A stretch of 64,000 nt of DNA from Pseudoalteromonas sp. OOF1S-7. GTDB lineage: Bacteria > Pseudomonadota > Gammaproteobacteria > Enterobacterales > Alteromonadaceae. Both the position numbers and the translations under genes were made by a program. The notes under the pieces are model-generated. The model did not search any database, had not been told where the DNA came from, and was given only the letters and a program-made list of their open reading frames with translations. Below, in pieces: positions 1-8,774 of the stretch. Each line of letters opens with the position of its first letter. Positions within the stretch are counted from its first letter, which is position 1. Location of the stretch: the NCBI RefSeq assembly GCF_022347765.1, contig NZ_JAKRFZ010000003.1, positions 62,001-126,000 of the forward strand, given 5' to 3'.

Positions 1-123
1 GGCAGTGGCTATGGTTAAGTCGGAGATGACATTGCCCCACAGCAAATGGGGTTGCCATAAATAACAGTGCCCGTGAGGCATATAGGCATCATGAAAAAAT
101 GACTCAATACTGTTGGATTCCAT
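1..123 (-). CDS. N-terminal fragment of a membrane sensor protein (histidine-kinase-like)
   Basis: An open frame of 41 codons runs from an ATG at 123 off the left edge of the window. It carries the signature MPHGHCYLWQPHLLW followed by the start of a hydrophobic segment. From memory this signature opens the membrane sensing region of many proteobacterial PAS-containing sensor kinases and cyclases. A Shine-Dalgarno core AAGGA lies six bases before the ATG. Only 10 bases separate it from the stop of the upstream EAL gene, so the two are probably co-translated. The output domain lies outside the window, so kinase versus cyclase cannot be decided. Confidence 0.6.
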   Translation of the reverse strand, partial: MESNSIESFFHDAYMPHGHCYLWQPHLLWGNVISDLTIATA

Positions 124-133
124 GGCGTGGTCC

Positions 134-892
134 TTACTCGGTGTGCTCAGCTGGCTCCGTGGGAAAGCTGGGTTGAGGTAAAGTGGCAATCACAGGCTTG
201 GCAAATAAGTAGCCTTGCATCAGGTAAACGCCTAAATCGCACAGACAACGGTAGTCCGCCAACGTTTCGACGCCTTCGGCAATCAGGTCTATATTCAGTC
301 GGCGTGCCATCAGGCATACGCCATCCACGATAGCCTGCTTGACCGGGTCTTGTGCAATGCCGCTTGCCAGCGCAATATCGAGCTTAATGATGTCGGGCTG
401 AAAGCGGTGTAGCACTTCTATGCCGGCGTAACCAGCACCAAAATCGTCTAGCGCAACCTTGAAGCCGTTTTTATTATAGGTGTTGGCAATGTCGATGAGT
501 TTCTCATGGTCGGTAAGGTGTTCCTGCTCAGAAACCTCAAAGATAATACGCTCTTTTGCCAGCCTGAACTTATCGGCGGCTTCGAGCGTCTTTCGCAAAC
601 AGGTTTGGGGATCGTAAATGGCGTTGGGTAAAAAGTTAATCGACAGCTTAGCGGTGTTGCTGAGTCCGGCCATTATTTCAATGGCGGTAGTGCGACACAG
701 CTGGTCGAAATAATACTTACTGTCTTCTGTGATCTGGGTAAGCACCTGTCCGGCCGACTGCCCCTGTGTGCCTCTGACCAAAGCTTCATAAGCATACACT
801 TGTCGGGTGCGCAGGTTCACTATGGGTTGCATGGCCATAGTGATGTCCATCTTATATTCGGTGTGGCAACGACAAGTTTTGCAGCCTGGCAT
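134..892 (-). CDS. EAL-domain cyclic-di-GMP phosphodiesterase
   Basis: A single EAL domain fills the protein, predicted to hydrolyse cyclic di-GMP to pGpG. Visible signatures are YEALVRG (EAL motif), FEVSE, LDDFGAGYAG, IKLD, IAEGVET and QGYLFAKP, so the metal-binding and catalytic residues look intact. The N-terminus is short and cysteine-rich (GCKTCRC), which could bind metal or sense redox state. The frame is open back to a TTG at 955. I prefer the ATG at 892 because the extra 21 residues are unlike a domain and overlap a palindrome that looks regulatory. This choice is uncertain since neither start has a strong ribosome site. It sits directly upstream of a membrane sensor, a common pairing in signalling operons. 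Confidence 0.85.
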   Translation of the reverse strand: MPGCKTCRCHTEYKMDITMAMQPIVNLRTRQVYAYEALVRGTQGQSAGQVLTQITEDSKYYFDQLCRTTAIEIMAGLSNTAKLSINFLPNAIYDPQTCLRKTLEAADKFRLAKERIIFEVSEQEHLTDHEKLIDIANTYNKNGFKVALDDFGAGYAGIEVLHRFQPDIIKLDIALASGIAQDPVKQAIVDGVCLMARRLNIDLIAEGVETLADYRCLCDLGVYLMQGYLFAKPVIATLPQPSFPTEPAEHTE

Positions 893-911
893 AGAGACGC
901 TCTGTTTAATA

Positions 912-926
912 GTTAGATGTTCTAAC
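912..926. promoter_or_regulatory. Short palindrome upstream of the EAL gene
   Basis: GTTAGA-TGT-TCTAAC forms a perfect inverted repeat with six-base arms just before the preferred EAL start. It resembles a small operator, but no regulator can be named. Confidence 0.3.
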
Positions 927-1040
927 AAGTCTGGCACAGGCCATGGGTTTTGCAATTGAACTGCGCACGGGTTTACAGGGAAAAGTCATGTTATCAGGCA
1001 CGCCCGGGTTTACTTTGTTGTGCAGATATTCGAATGATAA

Positions 1041-1072
1041 TAAAAAGAAAAAGCGCCCATGGACGCTTTTAG
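1041..1072 (-). terminator. Rho-independent terminator after yfhL
   Basis: On the minus strand AAAAGCG pairs with CGCTTTT around a CCATGG-centred loop, followed by TTTCTTTTTA. It lies just past the yfhL stop and would end the trhP-yfhL transcript. Confidence 0.7.
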
Positions 1073-1078
1073 CAGAGA

Positions 1079-1330
1079 TTAGCTTTGGCCTGTGAGCTTG
1101 AGAAACTTCTCGGCCAGGGTATCGAGGCTCTCGCGATGTGCAGGGTCGGGTTTAATACAATCAATCGGGCAGACACTGACGCAGGTTGGCTGGTCGTAGT
1201 GGCCGACACATTCAGTGCATTTATCCGGGTCTATCTCATAGATTTTTTCACCCATGTAAATTGCCTGATTAGGGCATTCCGGGTCGCACATATCGCAGTT
1301 AATACATTTACTGTTGATCAGTAATGCCAT
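1079..1330 (-). CDS. yfhL: YfhL-family 2[4Fe-4S] ferredoxin
   Basis: This 83-residue protein has two ferredoxin cysteine sets: C9-x2-C12-x2-C15-x3-C19 and C38-x2-C41-x8-C50-x3-C54. The eight-residue insert in the second set is typical of the YfhL/Alvin type. It should be a low-potential cytoplasmic electron carrier. It lies 24 bases downstream of trhP on the same strand, before a terminator, so the two are probably co-transcribed. An electron-donor role for the tRNA hydroxylase next door is an attractive inference from this context, not something the sequence proves. Confidence 0.9.
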   Translation of the reverse strand: MALLINSKCINCDMCDPECPNQAIYMGEKIYEIDPDKCTECVGHYDQPTCVSVCPIDCIKPDPAHRESLDTLAEKFLKLTGQS

Positions 1331-1354
1331 TTTTCACACTCCGTTCTGGCCGGT

Positions 1355-2713
1355 TCAGGCTTTTTTAAACGGATTACGGGTGTCTTCCTGTGCACCCAGG
1401 TTACGCATCAAAATAGCATGGCTCAGGTCAATGTCTTCGGGGAGTGGGATTTTCACAATATGGCCCGAACCCTTGGCATCACTGATCTGCTCGCCTTTTT
1501 TGTTTTCCATGTGCTCAAGGTTAAAGCTGATATTGCCCTGTGGGGTCATCAGCTCCAGGCTGTGGCCGGTACAGAACTTGTTTTTAACGTCAATTTCCAC
1601 CAAACCATTGTCGTGGCGCCCCAGGATCTCGCCAACAAACTGCTGTTGATCCGATACGGAATGACCATACTCGTAATTCTGGTATTCCTGATGGGCATGG
1701 CGTTTGAGGAAGCCTTCTGTGTAACCACGGTGTGCCAGGTTTTCCAGCGTACGCATCAGTGAAGGATCAAAGGGTTTACCAGCGACGGCATCGTCAATGG
1801 CACGACGATACACCTGCGCGGTTCTGGCGACATAGTAGAAGGACTTAGTACGGCCTTCAATTTTCAGGCTGTGCACGCCCATCTTGGTCAGCTGATCAAC
1901 GTATTGCACGGCACGCAGGTCTTTGGAATTCATAATGTAAGTGCCATGCTCATCTTCAAAAGCCGGCATATACTCTCCCGGGCGACCTTGCTCTTCAAGC
2001 ATAAACACCTGATCGGTCGGCTGTCCGTCGCCTAAAGTTGGGATCACCTGTTGCGGATCTATTTTGTGAACTACGTCACCTGTGGCCGTTTCTTCTCCCG
2101 GCTTAACGTCGTAGCGCCAGCGGCAGGCATTGGTACAGGTGCCCTGGTTCGGGTCGCGCTTATTGATGTAGCCAGAGAGCAGACAGCGCCCAGAGTAGGC
2201 CATGCACAGCGCACCATGCACAAATACTTCCAGCTCGGTATCTGGGCACAAAGTGCGGATTTCGGCAATTTCTTCCAGTGACAGCTCCCGCGACAGGATC
2301 ACGCGCTCTATACCTTGCTTTGCCCAAAACTGCACCGCTGCATAGTTTACGGCGTTGGCCTGAACGGACAGGTGAATGGGCATATCGGGCCACTTTTCGC
2401 GTACCAGCATGATAAGGCCCGGGTCGGACATGATCAGCGCGTCCGGTTGCATGGCAATGACTGGCTCAATATCGCGCAGGTAAGTTTTGACCTTGCCGTT
2501 ATGTGGTGCAATGTTAGAGACCACATACAGCTTTTTATTTTGCTGGTGGGCTTCGTTAATGCCAATTTCGAGATTGGCCAGGTCGAATTCATTGTTGCGC
2601 ACGCGCAGGCTGTAGCGTGGCTGGCCGGCGTACACGGCATCGGCACCGTACGCAAAAGCGTAACGCATATTCTTTAAACTACCGGCGGGTGAAAGGAGCT
2701 CAGGTACAAACAT
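1355..2713 (-). CDS. trhP: tRNA 5-hydroxyuridine-synthesis protein TrhP (U32 family, YegQ)
   Basis: The protein is very close to E. coli YegQ/TrhP along its length, beginning MFVPELLSPAGSLKNM. TrhP makes 5-hydroxyuridine at the wobble position (U34) of several tRNAs. The cysteines GALCMAYSGRC and GTCTNACRW are those expected to hold an Fe-S cluster in the U32 family. The frame is open to an ATG at 2731, but the start at 2713 is preferred: it gives the N-terminus seen in E. coli and has a GAGG ribosome site eight bases upstream. The length is then 452 residues, normal for the family. yfhL follows immediately and probably shares the transcript. Confidence 0.93.
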   Translation of the reverse strand: MFVPELLSPAGSLKNMRYAFAYGADAVYAGQPRYSLRVRNNEFDLANLEIGINEAHQQNKKLYVVSNIAPHNGKVKTYLRDIEPVIAMQPDALIMSDPGLIMLVREKWPDMPIHLSVQANAVNYAAVQFWAKQGIERVILSRELSLEEIAEIRTLCPDTELEVFVHGALCMAYSGRCLLSGYINKRDPNQGTCTNACRWRYDVKPGEETATGDVVHKIDPQQVIPTLGDGQPTDQVFMLEEQGRPGEYMPAFEDEHGTYIMNSKDLRAVQYVDQLTKMGVHSLKIEGRTKSFYYVARTAQVYRRAIDDAVAGKPFDPSLMRTLENLAHRGYTEGFLKRHAHQEYQNYEYGHSVSDQQQFVGEILGRHDNGLVEIDVKNKFCTGHSLELMTPQGNISFNLEHMENKKGEQISDAKGSGHIVKIPLPEDIDLSHAILMRNLGAQEDTRNPFKKA

Positions 2714-2764
2714 CTCAAAAACCTCATACATTGAACTGATTACGGGTCAGCTGTTGGGGTAAAT

Positions 2765-2806
2765 CAATCGTCTGCGCGCCCTGCATTGCAGTGAACCGGA
2801 CGATTG
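2765..2806. other. Nested inverted repeat in the trhP-ndk intergenic region
   Basis: CAATCGTC at 2765-2772 and GACGATTG at 2799-2806 form an outer inverted repeat, and CTGCATTGCAG at 2781-2791 is an inner palindrome. It lies 50-95 bases upstream of the trhP start, either in its promoter or its leader. The rest of 2714-3026 shows no gene. Confidence 0.4.
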
Positions 2807-2976
2807 GGTTAAATCAAAAAGCGGCGCAGTATAGGGCAAGCCGCCGAGGTGTTTTTTGACTTGGATCAGGTTTTGCCGGGTCCCTGACAAATTGCCCAAC
2901 CTGCGGCCACATAAGGCCTGGTTTCACACAAAATCATCGCGGGACGGAAATAGTAGGTTTTTACATCTAAAACGCG

Positions 2977-2982
2977 TATAAT
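2977..2982 (+). promoter_or_regulatory. Probable -10 element of the ndk promoter
   Basis: A consensus TATAAT lies about 45 bases before the ndk start. No convincing -35 hexamer is visible at 16-18 bases, so only the -10 is claimed. Confidence 0.4.
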
Positions 2983-3026
2983 TCGCGCCCGTATAAATTC
3001 ATTAATTTCATTTTGGAGCAAAAAAG

Positions 3027-3458
3027 ATGGCTTTAGAGCGTACTTTTTCAATCGTTAAGCCTGATGCGGTCGCTAAAAACCACATCGGTGCAATCTACAA
3101 CCGTTTCGAGTCTGCTGGTCTGAAGATCGTTGCAGCTAAAATGATCCACCTTTCTCAAGAGAAAGCGGAAGGTTTCTACGCAGAGCACAAAGAGCGTCCT
3201 TTCTTCGGTGCTTTGGTTGAGTTCATGACATCTGGTCCGGTAATGGTTCAGGTTCTTGAAGGTGAAGATGCAGTTCGTAAAAACCGTGAAATCATGGGTG
3301 CAACTAACCCAGCTGAAGCGCTTGCGGGTACGCTACGTGCTGACTATGCTGACAGCATCGACGAAAACGCGGTACACGGTTCAGACGCTCCAGAGTCTGC
3401 TGCACGTGAAATCGCTTACTTCTTCACTGAAGAAGAGTTGTGCGCACGTACTCGTTAA
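3027..3458 (+). CDS. ndk: Nucleoside diphosphate kinase
   Basis: Ndk transfers the gamma phosphate of ATP to other nucleoside diphosphates by way of a phosphohistidine. The 143-residue length equals that of E. coli Ndk. The start [12 protein letters not shown] and the active-site segment [15 protein letters not shown], which contains the phosphorylated histidine, are both present. A GGAGC ribosome site precedes the ATG. The codon choice (CGT, GGT, AAA) looks like that of a highly expressed gene. It is monocistronic, with a promoter-like TATAAT upstream and a terminator 20 bases after the stop. Confidence 0.97.
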   Translation: MALERTFSIVKPDAVAKNHIGAIYNRFESAGLKIVAAKMIHLSQEKAEGFYAEHKERPFFGALVEFMTSGPVMVQVLEGEDAVRKNREIMGATNPAEALAGTLRADYADSIDENAVHGSDAPESAAREIAYFFTEEELCARTR

Positions 3459-3479
3459 TTCGGGCACGGTGACAGGAAA

Positions 3480-3502
3480 GAAGGGCCTTAGCGCCCTTTT
3501 TT
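3480..3502 (+). terminator. Rho-independent terminator of ndk
   Basis: AAGGGC and GCCCTT form a stem with a short CTTAGC loop, followed by a run of T. Confidence 0.85.
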
Positions 3503-3514
3503 CGTCCCTGATGC

Positions 3515-3558
3515 ACTTTGCTAAGCCTGAATGCAACACACAGCAGGCTTAGCAAAGT
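3515..3558. repeat. Perfect 15-bp inverted repeat between ndk and rlmN
   Basis: ACTTTGCTAAGCCTG at 3515-3529 is exactly matched by its reverse complement at 3544-3558, with a 14-base spacer. There is no T run after either arm, so it is not an ordinary terminator. It ends nine bases before the rlmN -35 box. Confidence 0.8.
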
Positions 3559-3566
3559 ATTCAGAT

Positions 3567-3595
3567 TTGAAAGCGTCGGTTAAATTTTGTACAAT
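3567..3595 (+). promoter_or_regulatory. Sigma-70 promoter of rlmN
   Basis: TTGAAA (3567-3572) and TACAAT (3590-3595) are separated by 17 bases, close to consensus, and lie 51 bases before the rlmN start. Confidence 0.65.
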
Positions 3596-3646
3596 TCGGC
3601 GTTTTATTAAATTTGCACTGGCCGTCATCTGATCTGGGGTTGTTTC

Positions 3647-4777
3647 ATGACTACGACTGAGAAAAAAATTAACTTACTTGATTTAAATCGCGAGGGGATG
3701 CGCGAGTTGTTTGCATCATACGGCGAAAAGCCGTTTCGCGCCGATCAGGTCATGAAATGGATTTACCACTTCGGCATCGATAACTTCGATGATATGAGCA
3801 ACATCAATAAAAAGCTGCGCGCTAAATTGCAGGCCGAATGCGAGATCCGTGCACCGGAGATCTCGGTGCGTCAGCAGGCCAGTGATGGCACCATCAAGTA
3901 CGCGCTTGTGCTGGATGGCGGACAGGAAGTGGAGACCGTGTGGATCCCGGAGAAAGACCGCGCCACCTTGTGTGTCTCGTCTCAGGTGGGCTGTGCACTG
4001 GAGTGTACCTTCTGCTCAACGGCGCAACAGGGCTTTAACCGTAACCTTAAGGTCAGTGAGATCATTGGCCAGGTGTGGCGCGTAGCCAAAGACATCGGCT
4101 TGCATGATGGCGACAGCACTAAGCGTCCGATCACCAATGTGGTGATGATGGGCATGGGTGAGCCGCTGCTCAACATCAACAACGTAGTGCCTGCGATGGA
4201 ACTGATGATGGATGACTGGGCATTTGGTCTGTCTAAGCGTCGTGTCACTCTGAGTACGTCAGGTGTGGTACCAGCGTTGGACATTCTGAAAGAGAAAATC
4301 GATGTGGCACTGGCGATTTCTTTACACGCGCCAAACAACCCGCTGCGTGATGAGTTAGTGCCGATCAATAAAAAGTATCCGATTGAAGAGTTCCTGGCGG
4401 CCTGTCGTCGTTATATCGATGGCTCAAAGGCCAACAAAGACGTCACCATTGAATATGTGATGTTGCAGGGCGTGAACGACAGCACTGACCATGCCCATGA
4501 ACTGGTTCAGGTATTGAAAGGTACGCCGTCTAAAATCAACCTGATCCCATTCAACCCGTTCCCGGGCAATGAATATGGGCGTTCGAGCAACAGTCGTATC
4601 GACCGATTCTCTAAAGTACTTCAGGCAGCCGGGTTAACCTGTATCGTGCGCCGTACCCGTGGCGACGATATTGATGCCGCTTGCGGTCAGCTGGTGGGAG
4701 ACGTGGTCGACAGAACCAAGCGCATGGCGAAGAAAAAGCAGCTGCAAGACAACGCCATAGCGGTGAAGGTTGGCTAA
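3647..4777 (+). CDS. rlmN: Dual-specificity rRNA/tRNA adenine-C2 methyltransferase RlmN
   Basis: RlmN is a radical-SAM enzyme that puts a C2 methyl group on A2503 of 23S rRNA and A37 of some tRNAs. The cluster motif CALECTFC (CxxxCxxC) is clear near residue 120. The C-terminal cysteine that forms the covalent methyl intermediate is present in [10 protein letters not shown]. At 376 residues it is close to the E. coli length. It is the first gene of the run into pilF, rodZ and ispG, the same order as in enterobacteria, with its own promoter upstream. Confidence 0.96.
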   Translation: MTTTEKKINLLDLNREGMRELFASYGEKPFRADQVMKWIYHFGIDNFDDMSNINKKLRAKLQAECEIRAPEISVRQQASDGTIKYALVLDGGQEVETVWIPEKDRATLCVSSQVGCALECTFCSTAQQGFNRNLKVSEIIGQVWRVAKDIGLHDGDSTKRPITNVVMMGMGEPLLNINNVVPAMELMMDDWAFGLSKRRVTLSTSGVVPALDILKEKIDVALAISLHAPNNPLRDELVPINKKYPIEEFLAACRRYIDGSKANKDVTIEYVMLQGVNDSTDHAHELVQVLKGTPSKINLIPFNPFPGNEYGRSSNSRIDRFSKVLQAAGLTCIVRRTRGDDIDAACGQLVGDVVDRTKRMAKKKQLQDNAIAVKVG

Positions 4778-4912
4778 AAAAAGGGTGAAACTCGAACGCA
4801 TTCGGGTAATATATGGGCATAGATCAACAGCGCTCTGGTGAGCTATGCCTGCGGCCTTGCGCCGACTGTCACCTGTCAGTGCGCGCTTCTAACTAAAGTG
4901 TTTAGTTTAGCT

Positions 4913-6550
4913 ATGTTTTCATTGGTAAAAAGTTTCTCCTCTGAGGTCTCAAAGCGCACTGTGGCCGGACGTGCCGGATTGCTGTTATCGCTGGGCGTAT
5001 TGCTCAGCGGTTGTGTGACCGAAACCCGCTATGCCAACAGTGACAAGCCCGTCGTGCAAAGCAAGGCAAGTCGCGAAGACGCTGCTAAAACCCGTATCTC
5101 GCTGGCTCTGCAATATCTGGCCAACGGCAATAACACTCAGGCCAAGTACAATCTTGAGCGGGCGCTGACACTGGCGCCGCAACTTCCTGAAGCCCATTAT
5201 TCGCTGGCTTACTACTATGAGCAGGTGGGCGAGAATGCCCGTGCCGAGCAGGCCTATCAAAAAGCTCTGGCACTGGCACCGAAAGATCCCAATACGCTTA
5301 ATAACTACGGCACTTTTTTATGTCGTATCGGCAAATATGATGAAGCGACGGAGCAGCTGTTCAAAGCCATTGAGATCCCAAGCTATATTCGCGTTGCACA
5401 GAGTTATGAAAATTTAGCCCTGTGTGCATTGCGTCAGGATAACTTCGAGCTGGCGCTGGAATATCTGGGTAGTGCCGAGAAACACAATGGTCAGCGTCAG
5501 TCGACCCTGCTGCTCATGGCTGGTCTGCACTATGCAAAGAGTGAGCTGCATCGCTCGGAAGAAATACTCAAAGTCTATGGTGATCGTGGCTTTGTGTCGG
5601 CGCGTGGCTTATTACTGTCTCATTTACTGGAGCTGCGCAAAGGTCATCTGCAGCAGGCCGAAGAAACGGCCGCTTTGCTGTTGCAAACCTACCCGGAGTC
5701 TCCTCAGGCGGCCCTGGTGATCCAGCAACGTCTGAAGGACAGCGAGTTTGAACGCCTGAAAGAGCAATACCGTCAGGCTCAGTTGACTAAAATCACCCAT
5801 AAGTCGCCAACGCATTTGGTGGCTGAGCCCAAGATCAAGGTGCGTCGAAAGGTTGAGCCTGACCGTGTCCGGGCCCAGGTGTCTGAGCCGAAGTCTGTGG
5901 CAGCTGAACCCGCAATTGCACCGGAGCAAGCCCGCTCGTTGCGTGCGCAGCAATTCACTGAGTATTCACCCGGGCAGGATACAGTAGATGCCCCGGCAAC
6001 GACCTCGGATAAGGCTGCTCAGCGCATTCAGCCGGTTGCCCCGCGCACTCAGGGAGCGGTTGTCTTTTATGAGCCTGATCCGGCTGATATTGCTTTTTCG
6101 GCACCCTCCTCACGTACCCGCGGCGAAGTTGCCCGAACAGACAGCTGGCTTGCGCAGCTGCCTGAGCAGAGTGCGGATGAAGGCGCTCAACGCCGCGCAT
6201 TTGGAGGCTTATTGAACAGCGATATTATGCTACCCAGTGTTCCTCAGCACATCATTCGTTTGGGGGAAAACCTGTTTAGTGTCTCAGTGAAGTATAACCT
6301 TAAGTTAGACAAACTGATGGCATGGAATAATTTACGTGAGTCGGACCAGTTGTCGATTGGCCAGGTGGTGTATTTAAACGATCCCAAAATAGTACATACC
6401 ATAAGCGAGGGCCAGTCGCTGTTCGACATTGCAATGGAATATGATCTTCAGATTGACGACCTGATGCGGTGGAACAAATTGACCCCGGATATCGTCTTAC
6501 AACCAGGACGACATCTCTTAATCGTGGATCCAGATAACTATACTTTATGA
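4913..6550 (+). CDS. pilF: PilF/PilW-like TPR lipoprotein with C-terminal LysM-like domains
   Basis: The N-terminal half looks like PilF/PilW, the outer-membrane lipoprotein that assembles the type IV pilus secretin. It has a signal peptide with lipobox LLSGC and a series of TPR helices (roughly residues 45-270), including LPEAHYSLAYYYEQVG and LNNYGTFLCRIGKYDEA. A disordered, Pro/Glu-rich linker follows. The last 110 residues hold two LysM-like units (IIRLGENLFSVSVKYNL...WNNL; VHTISEGQSLFDIAMEYDL...WNKL) that could bind peptidoglycan. PilF is usually about 250 residues, so this 545-residue form is long. The frame extends to a GTG at 4838. The ATG at 4913 gives a normal lipoprotein signal. The end overlaps the rodZ start by four bases. 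Confidence 0.75.
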   Translation: MFSLVKSFSSEVSKRTVAGRAGLLLSLGVLLSGCVTETRYANSDKPVVQSKASREDAAKTRISLALQYLANGNNTQAKYNLERALTLAPQLPEAHYSLAYYYEQVGENARAEQAYQKALALAPKDPNTLNNYGTFLCRIGKYDEATEQLFKAIEIPSYIRVAQSYENLALCALRQDNFELALEYLGSAEKHNGQRQSTLLLMAGLHYAKSELHRSEEILKVYGDRGFVSARGLLLSHLLELRKGHLQQAEETAALLLQTYPESPQAALVIQQRLKDSEFERLKEQYRQAQLTKITHKSPTHLVAEPKIKVRRKVEPDRVRAQVSEPKSVAAEPAIAPEQARSLRAQQFTEYSPGQDTVDAPATTSDKAAQRIQPVAPRTQGAVVFYEPDPADIAFSAPSSRTRGEVARTDSWLAQLPEQSADEGAQRRAFGGLLNSDIMLPSVPQHIIRLGENLFSVSVKYNLKLDKLMAWNNLRESDQLSIGQVVYLNDPKIVHTISEGQSLFDIAMEYDLQIDDLMRWNKLTPDIVLQPGRHLLIVDPDNYTL

Positions 6551-7518
6551 ACGAAGCAGAAATAGACACAGAGAATAGCAGCGACTTACTGTCGCTCGGA
6601 CAAACACTGGCCAAGGCCAGACATGATAAGGGCGTTAGCTATGAGGAGATCACCGCGCGGCTGAAGCTCAGTGAAAGCCAGATCAACAAACTGGAACAGG
6701 ACGACTATCATAAGCTCGGCCCTGAGACTTTTGTACGCGGCTATATAAAGAGTTACTGTGGTTTGCTGGGCCTGGATGCTCAGGCAACAATGAAGTTGTA
6801 CCAATCTCCTGTTGTGCCTGAGCAAAAAGGTAAAATGAAGAGCTTTTCACGCCGCACGGAAAAAGAGGCCCACGACAATCGCCTGATGTGGTTTAGTTAT
6901 GCAGTGCTAATTCTGGTGGTGGGCTGCTCAGCGATTTGGTTCTGGCAAAATAGCAGTACGCAGAGCGAGATCACCCCGGGTGATGCCCGTGACATACCCC
7001 AGGCCAGCGCGGCAACCCGTGATGTAGAGGATGACATACCAATCACTTTGGACACAGAGCGCACTAATTCGGTTACAGACAATGTGCCACAGAGCGTACC
7101 TGATGCCGAACAGCCTGCTGTGGCAGTGCTTCCTGACTCAGTGACTGAGGCACCCAAGCCACAGCCTGAACCTGAGCCGAATTCAAATGGACAGAGCCGT
7201 GACACAGCCGAGGTGCAAGCAGCGTCCACAGCGGATACCATCACAGCTGGTAATGCTCAGTCTGAACTTACACAGAGCACCATTGTTATGGTGTTCAAAG
7301 AAGACAGTTGGGTCGAGATCTTCGACGCCAGTCAGGAACGAGTCGCGTTTGGTGTTAAAAAAGCGGGATATACTATGACTGTCAGTGGACAGGCCCCGTT
7401 TTCCGTCGTTCTGGGCAAACACCTGGCCGTAAGCATCACACTGGATGGCGCAGCCGTGGACATTTCCGGCCTGCCGCGTAATCGTTTAGCCAAATTTAAT
7501 TTACCGTTAGCAGAGTAA
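6547..7518 (+). CDS. rodZ: Cytoskeletal protein RodZ
   Basis: RodZ links the MreB cytoskeleton to the wall-elongation machinery. The N-terminal helix-turn-helix domain ([23 protein letters not shown] through about residue 100) is followed by a basic juxtamembrane stretch. A single transmembrane helix lies near residue 120 ([17 protein letters not shown]). Next come a low-complexity Pro/Glu/Ser periplasmic linker and a C-terminal beta domain of the DUF4115 type ([13 protein letters not shown]). The start ATG overlaps the stop of the pilF-like gene, and ispG begins five bases after the stop, so the three are translationally linked. The order is the same as in E. coli. Confidence 0.93.
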   Translation: MNEAEIDTENSSDLLSLGQTLAKARHDKGVSYEEITARLKLSESQINKLEQDDYHKLGPETFVRGYIKSYCGLLGLDAQATMKLYQSPVVPEQKGKMKSFSRRTEKEAHDNRLMWFSYAVLILVVGCSAIWFWQNSSTQSEITPGDARDIPQASAATRDVEDDIPITLDTERTNSVTDNVPQSVPDAEQPAVAVLPDSVTEAPKPQPEPEPNSNGQSRDTAEVQAASTADTITAGNAQSELTQSTIVMVFKEDSWVEIFDASQERVAFGVKKAGYTMTVSGQAPFSVVLGKHLAVSITLDGAAVDISGLPRNRLAKFNLPLAE

Positions 7519-7523
7519 CCGTC

Positions 7524-8642
7524 ATGTTTTCAGAATCACCGATCAAACGTAGAAAATCCACGCGTATTAATGTGGGGAATGTGCCCATCGGAGACGGGGC
7601 ACCGATCGCCGTGCAGTCGATGACCAACACCAATACCCTGGACGTAGACGCCACTGTGGCTCAGATCCGAGCGATTGCCGATGCCGGCGCAGACATTGTG
7701 CGAGTCTCTGTGCCGACCATGGAAGCCGCAGAAGCGTTTAAGAGCATCAAAGAACAATCTGAGATCCCTTTGGTAGCGGATATCCATTTTGATTATCGTA
7801 TCGCCCTGAAAGTCGCCGAGTATGGCGTGGATTGTTTGCGCATTAACCCGGGTAATATCGGCAACGAAGAGCGAATTCGTGCGGTGGTAGACGCAGCCCG
7901 TGACAAGAACATTCCCATTCGCATCGGGGTCAATGGTGGTTCACTGGAGCGCGATTTACAGGAAAAATATGGCGAACCGACGCCAGAAGCCTTGCTTGAG
8001 TCAGCGATGCGTCATGTTGAGATCTTACAGCGACTCGACTTTGACCAGTTTAAAGTTTCGGTAAAAGCCTCAGACGTTTTTCTCGCGGTCGGTGCCTATC
8101 GTCTGCTGGCCAAAGAGATTGACCAGCCACTGCATTTAGGGATCACCGAAGCCGGTGGGATGCGTGCCGGTTCGGTGAAGTCGGCAGTGGGCCTGGGGAT
8201 GCTATTGGCAGAGGGGATAGGTGATACGCTGCGTGTATCTTTAGCGGCCGATCCTGTTCAGGAAGTCAAAGTCGGCTTTGATATTTTAAAGTCGCTGCGT
8301 ATTCGCTCTCGCGGTATTAACTTTATTGCCTGCCCAAGCTGTTCTCGCCAGGAGTTTGACGTGGTCAACACTATGAATCAACTGGAAGAGCGCCTTGAAG
8401 ACATTACTGCGCCGATTTCCGTGTCTGTCATCGGCTGTGTGGTCAATGGTCCGGGTGAAGCCCTGGTGAGCGATCTGGGTCTGGCCGGGGCAAACCGTCG
8501 CTCGGGCCTGTACATCAATGGCGAGCGCCAGAAACTGCGTATTGATAACGACCATATCGTCGAGCAGCTGGAAGAGCAGGTACGCAGCTATGTTGAAAAA
8601 CAACAAAACGAACCCAAAATCGACGTCAAGATAGTCGAGTAA
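7524..8642 (+). CDS. ispG: 4-hydroxy-3-methylbut-2-enyl-diphosphate synthase IspG
   Basis: IspG is the Fe-S enzyme of the MEP isoprenoid pathway that converts MEcPP to HMBPP. The 372-residue length equals the E. coli enzyme. Conserved blocks include [19 protein letters not shown] near the start, LRINPGNIG, and the cluster cysteines in [11 protein letters not shown] and [13 protein letters not shown]. It follows rodZ by five bases and lies at the end of the rlmN-pilF-rodZ-ispG stretch. A separate promoter for hisS lies after it. Confidence 0.97.
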   Translation: MFSESPIKRRKSTRINVGNVPIGDGAPIAVQSMTNTNTLDVDATVAQIRAIADAGADIVRVSVPTMEAAEAFKSIKEQSEIPLVADIHFDYRIALKVAEYGVDCLRINPGNIGNEERIRAVVDAARDKNIPIRIGVNGGSLERDLQEKYGEPTPEALLESAMRHVEILQRLDFDQFKVSVKASDVFLAVGAYRLLAKEIDQPLHLGITEAGGMRAGSVKSAVGLGMLLAEGIGDTLRVSLAADPVQEVKVGFDILKSLRIRSRGINFIACPSCSRQEFDVVNTMNQLEERLEDITAPISVSVIGCVVNGPGEALVSDLGLAGANRRSGLYINGERQKLRIDNDHIVEQLEEQVRSYVEKQQNEPKIDVKIVE

Positions 8643-8668
8643 GTAACGCAAGCCCGGCAAACTAAGCG

Positions 8669-8696
8669 TTTACGTTTTAGCCGAGCTGGGTATAAT
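8669..8696 (+). promoter_or_regulatory. Probable promoter of hisS-yfgM-bamB
   Basis: TTTACG (8669-8674) and a consensus TATAAT (8691-8696) are spaced by 16 bases, about 80 bases before the hisS start. Confidence 0.5.
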
Positions 8697-8774
8697 AGCG
8701 GGTTTATCAGGAATGGCTAGCCATCGGGCATAGCCACCCATTTCGTGTAAAAAATTAGATTACTAGGAATTTCA

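Noticed and set aside
2866..3051. Minus-strand ORF of 61 codons across the ndk promoter
   Set aside because: It covers the ndk promoter and start, has no good ribosome site and no known motif.
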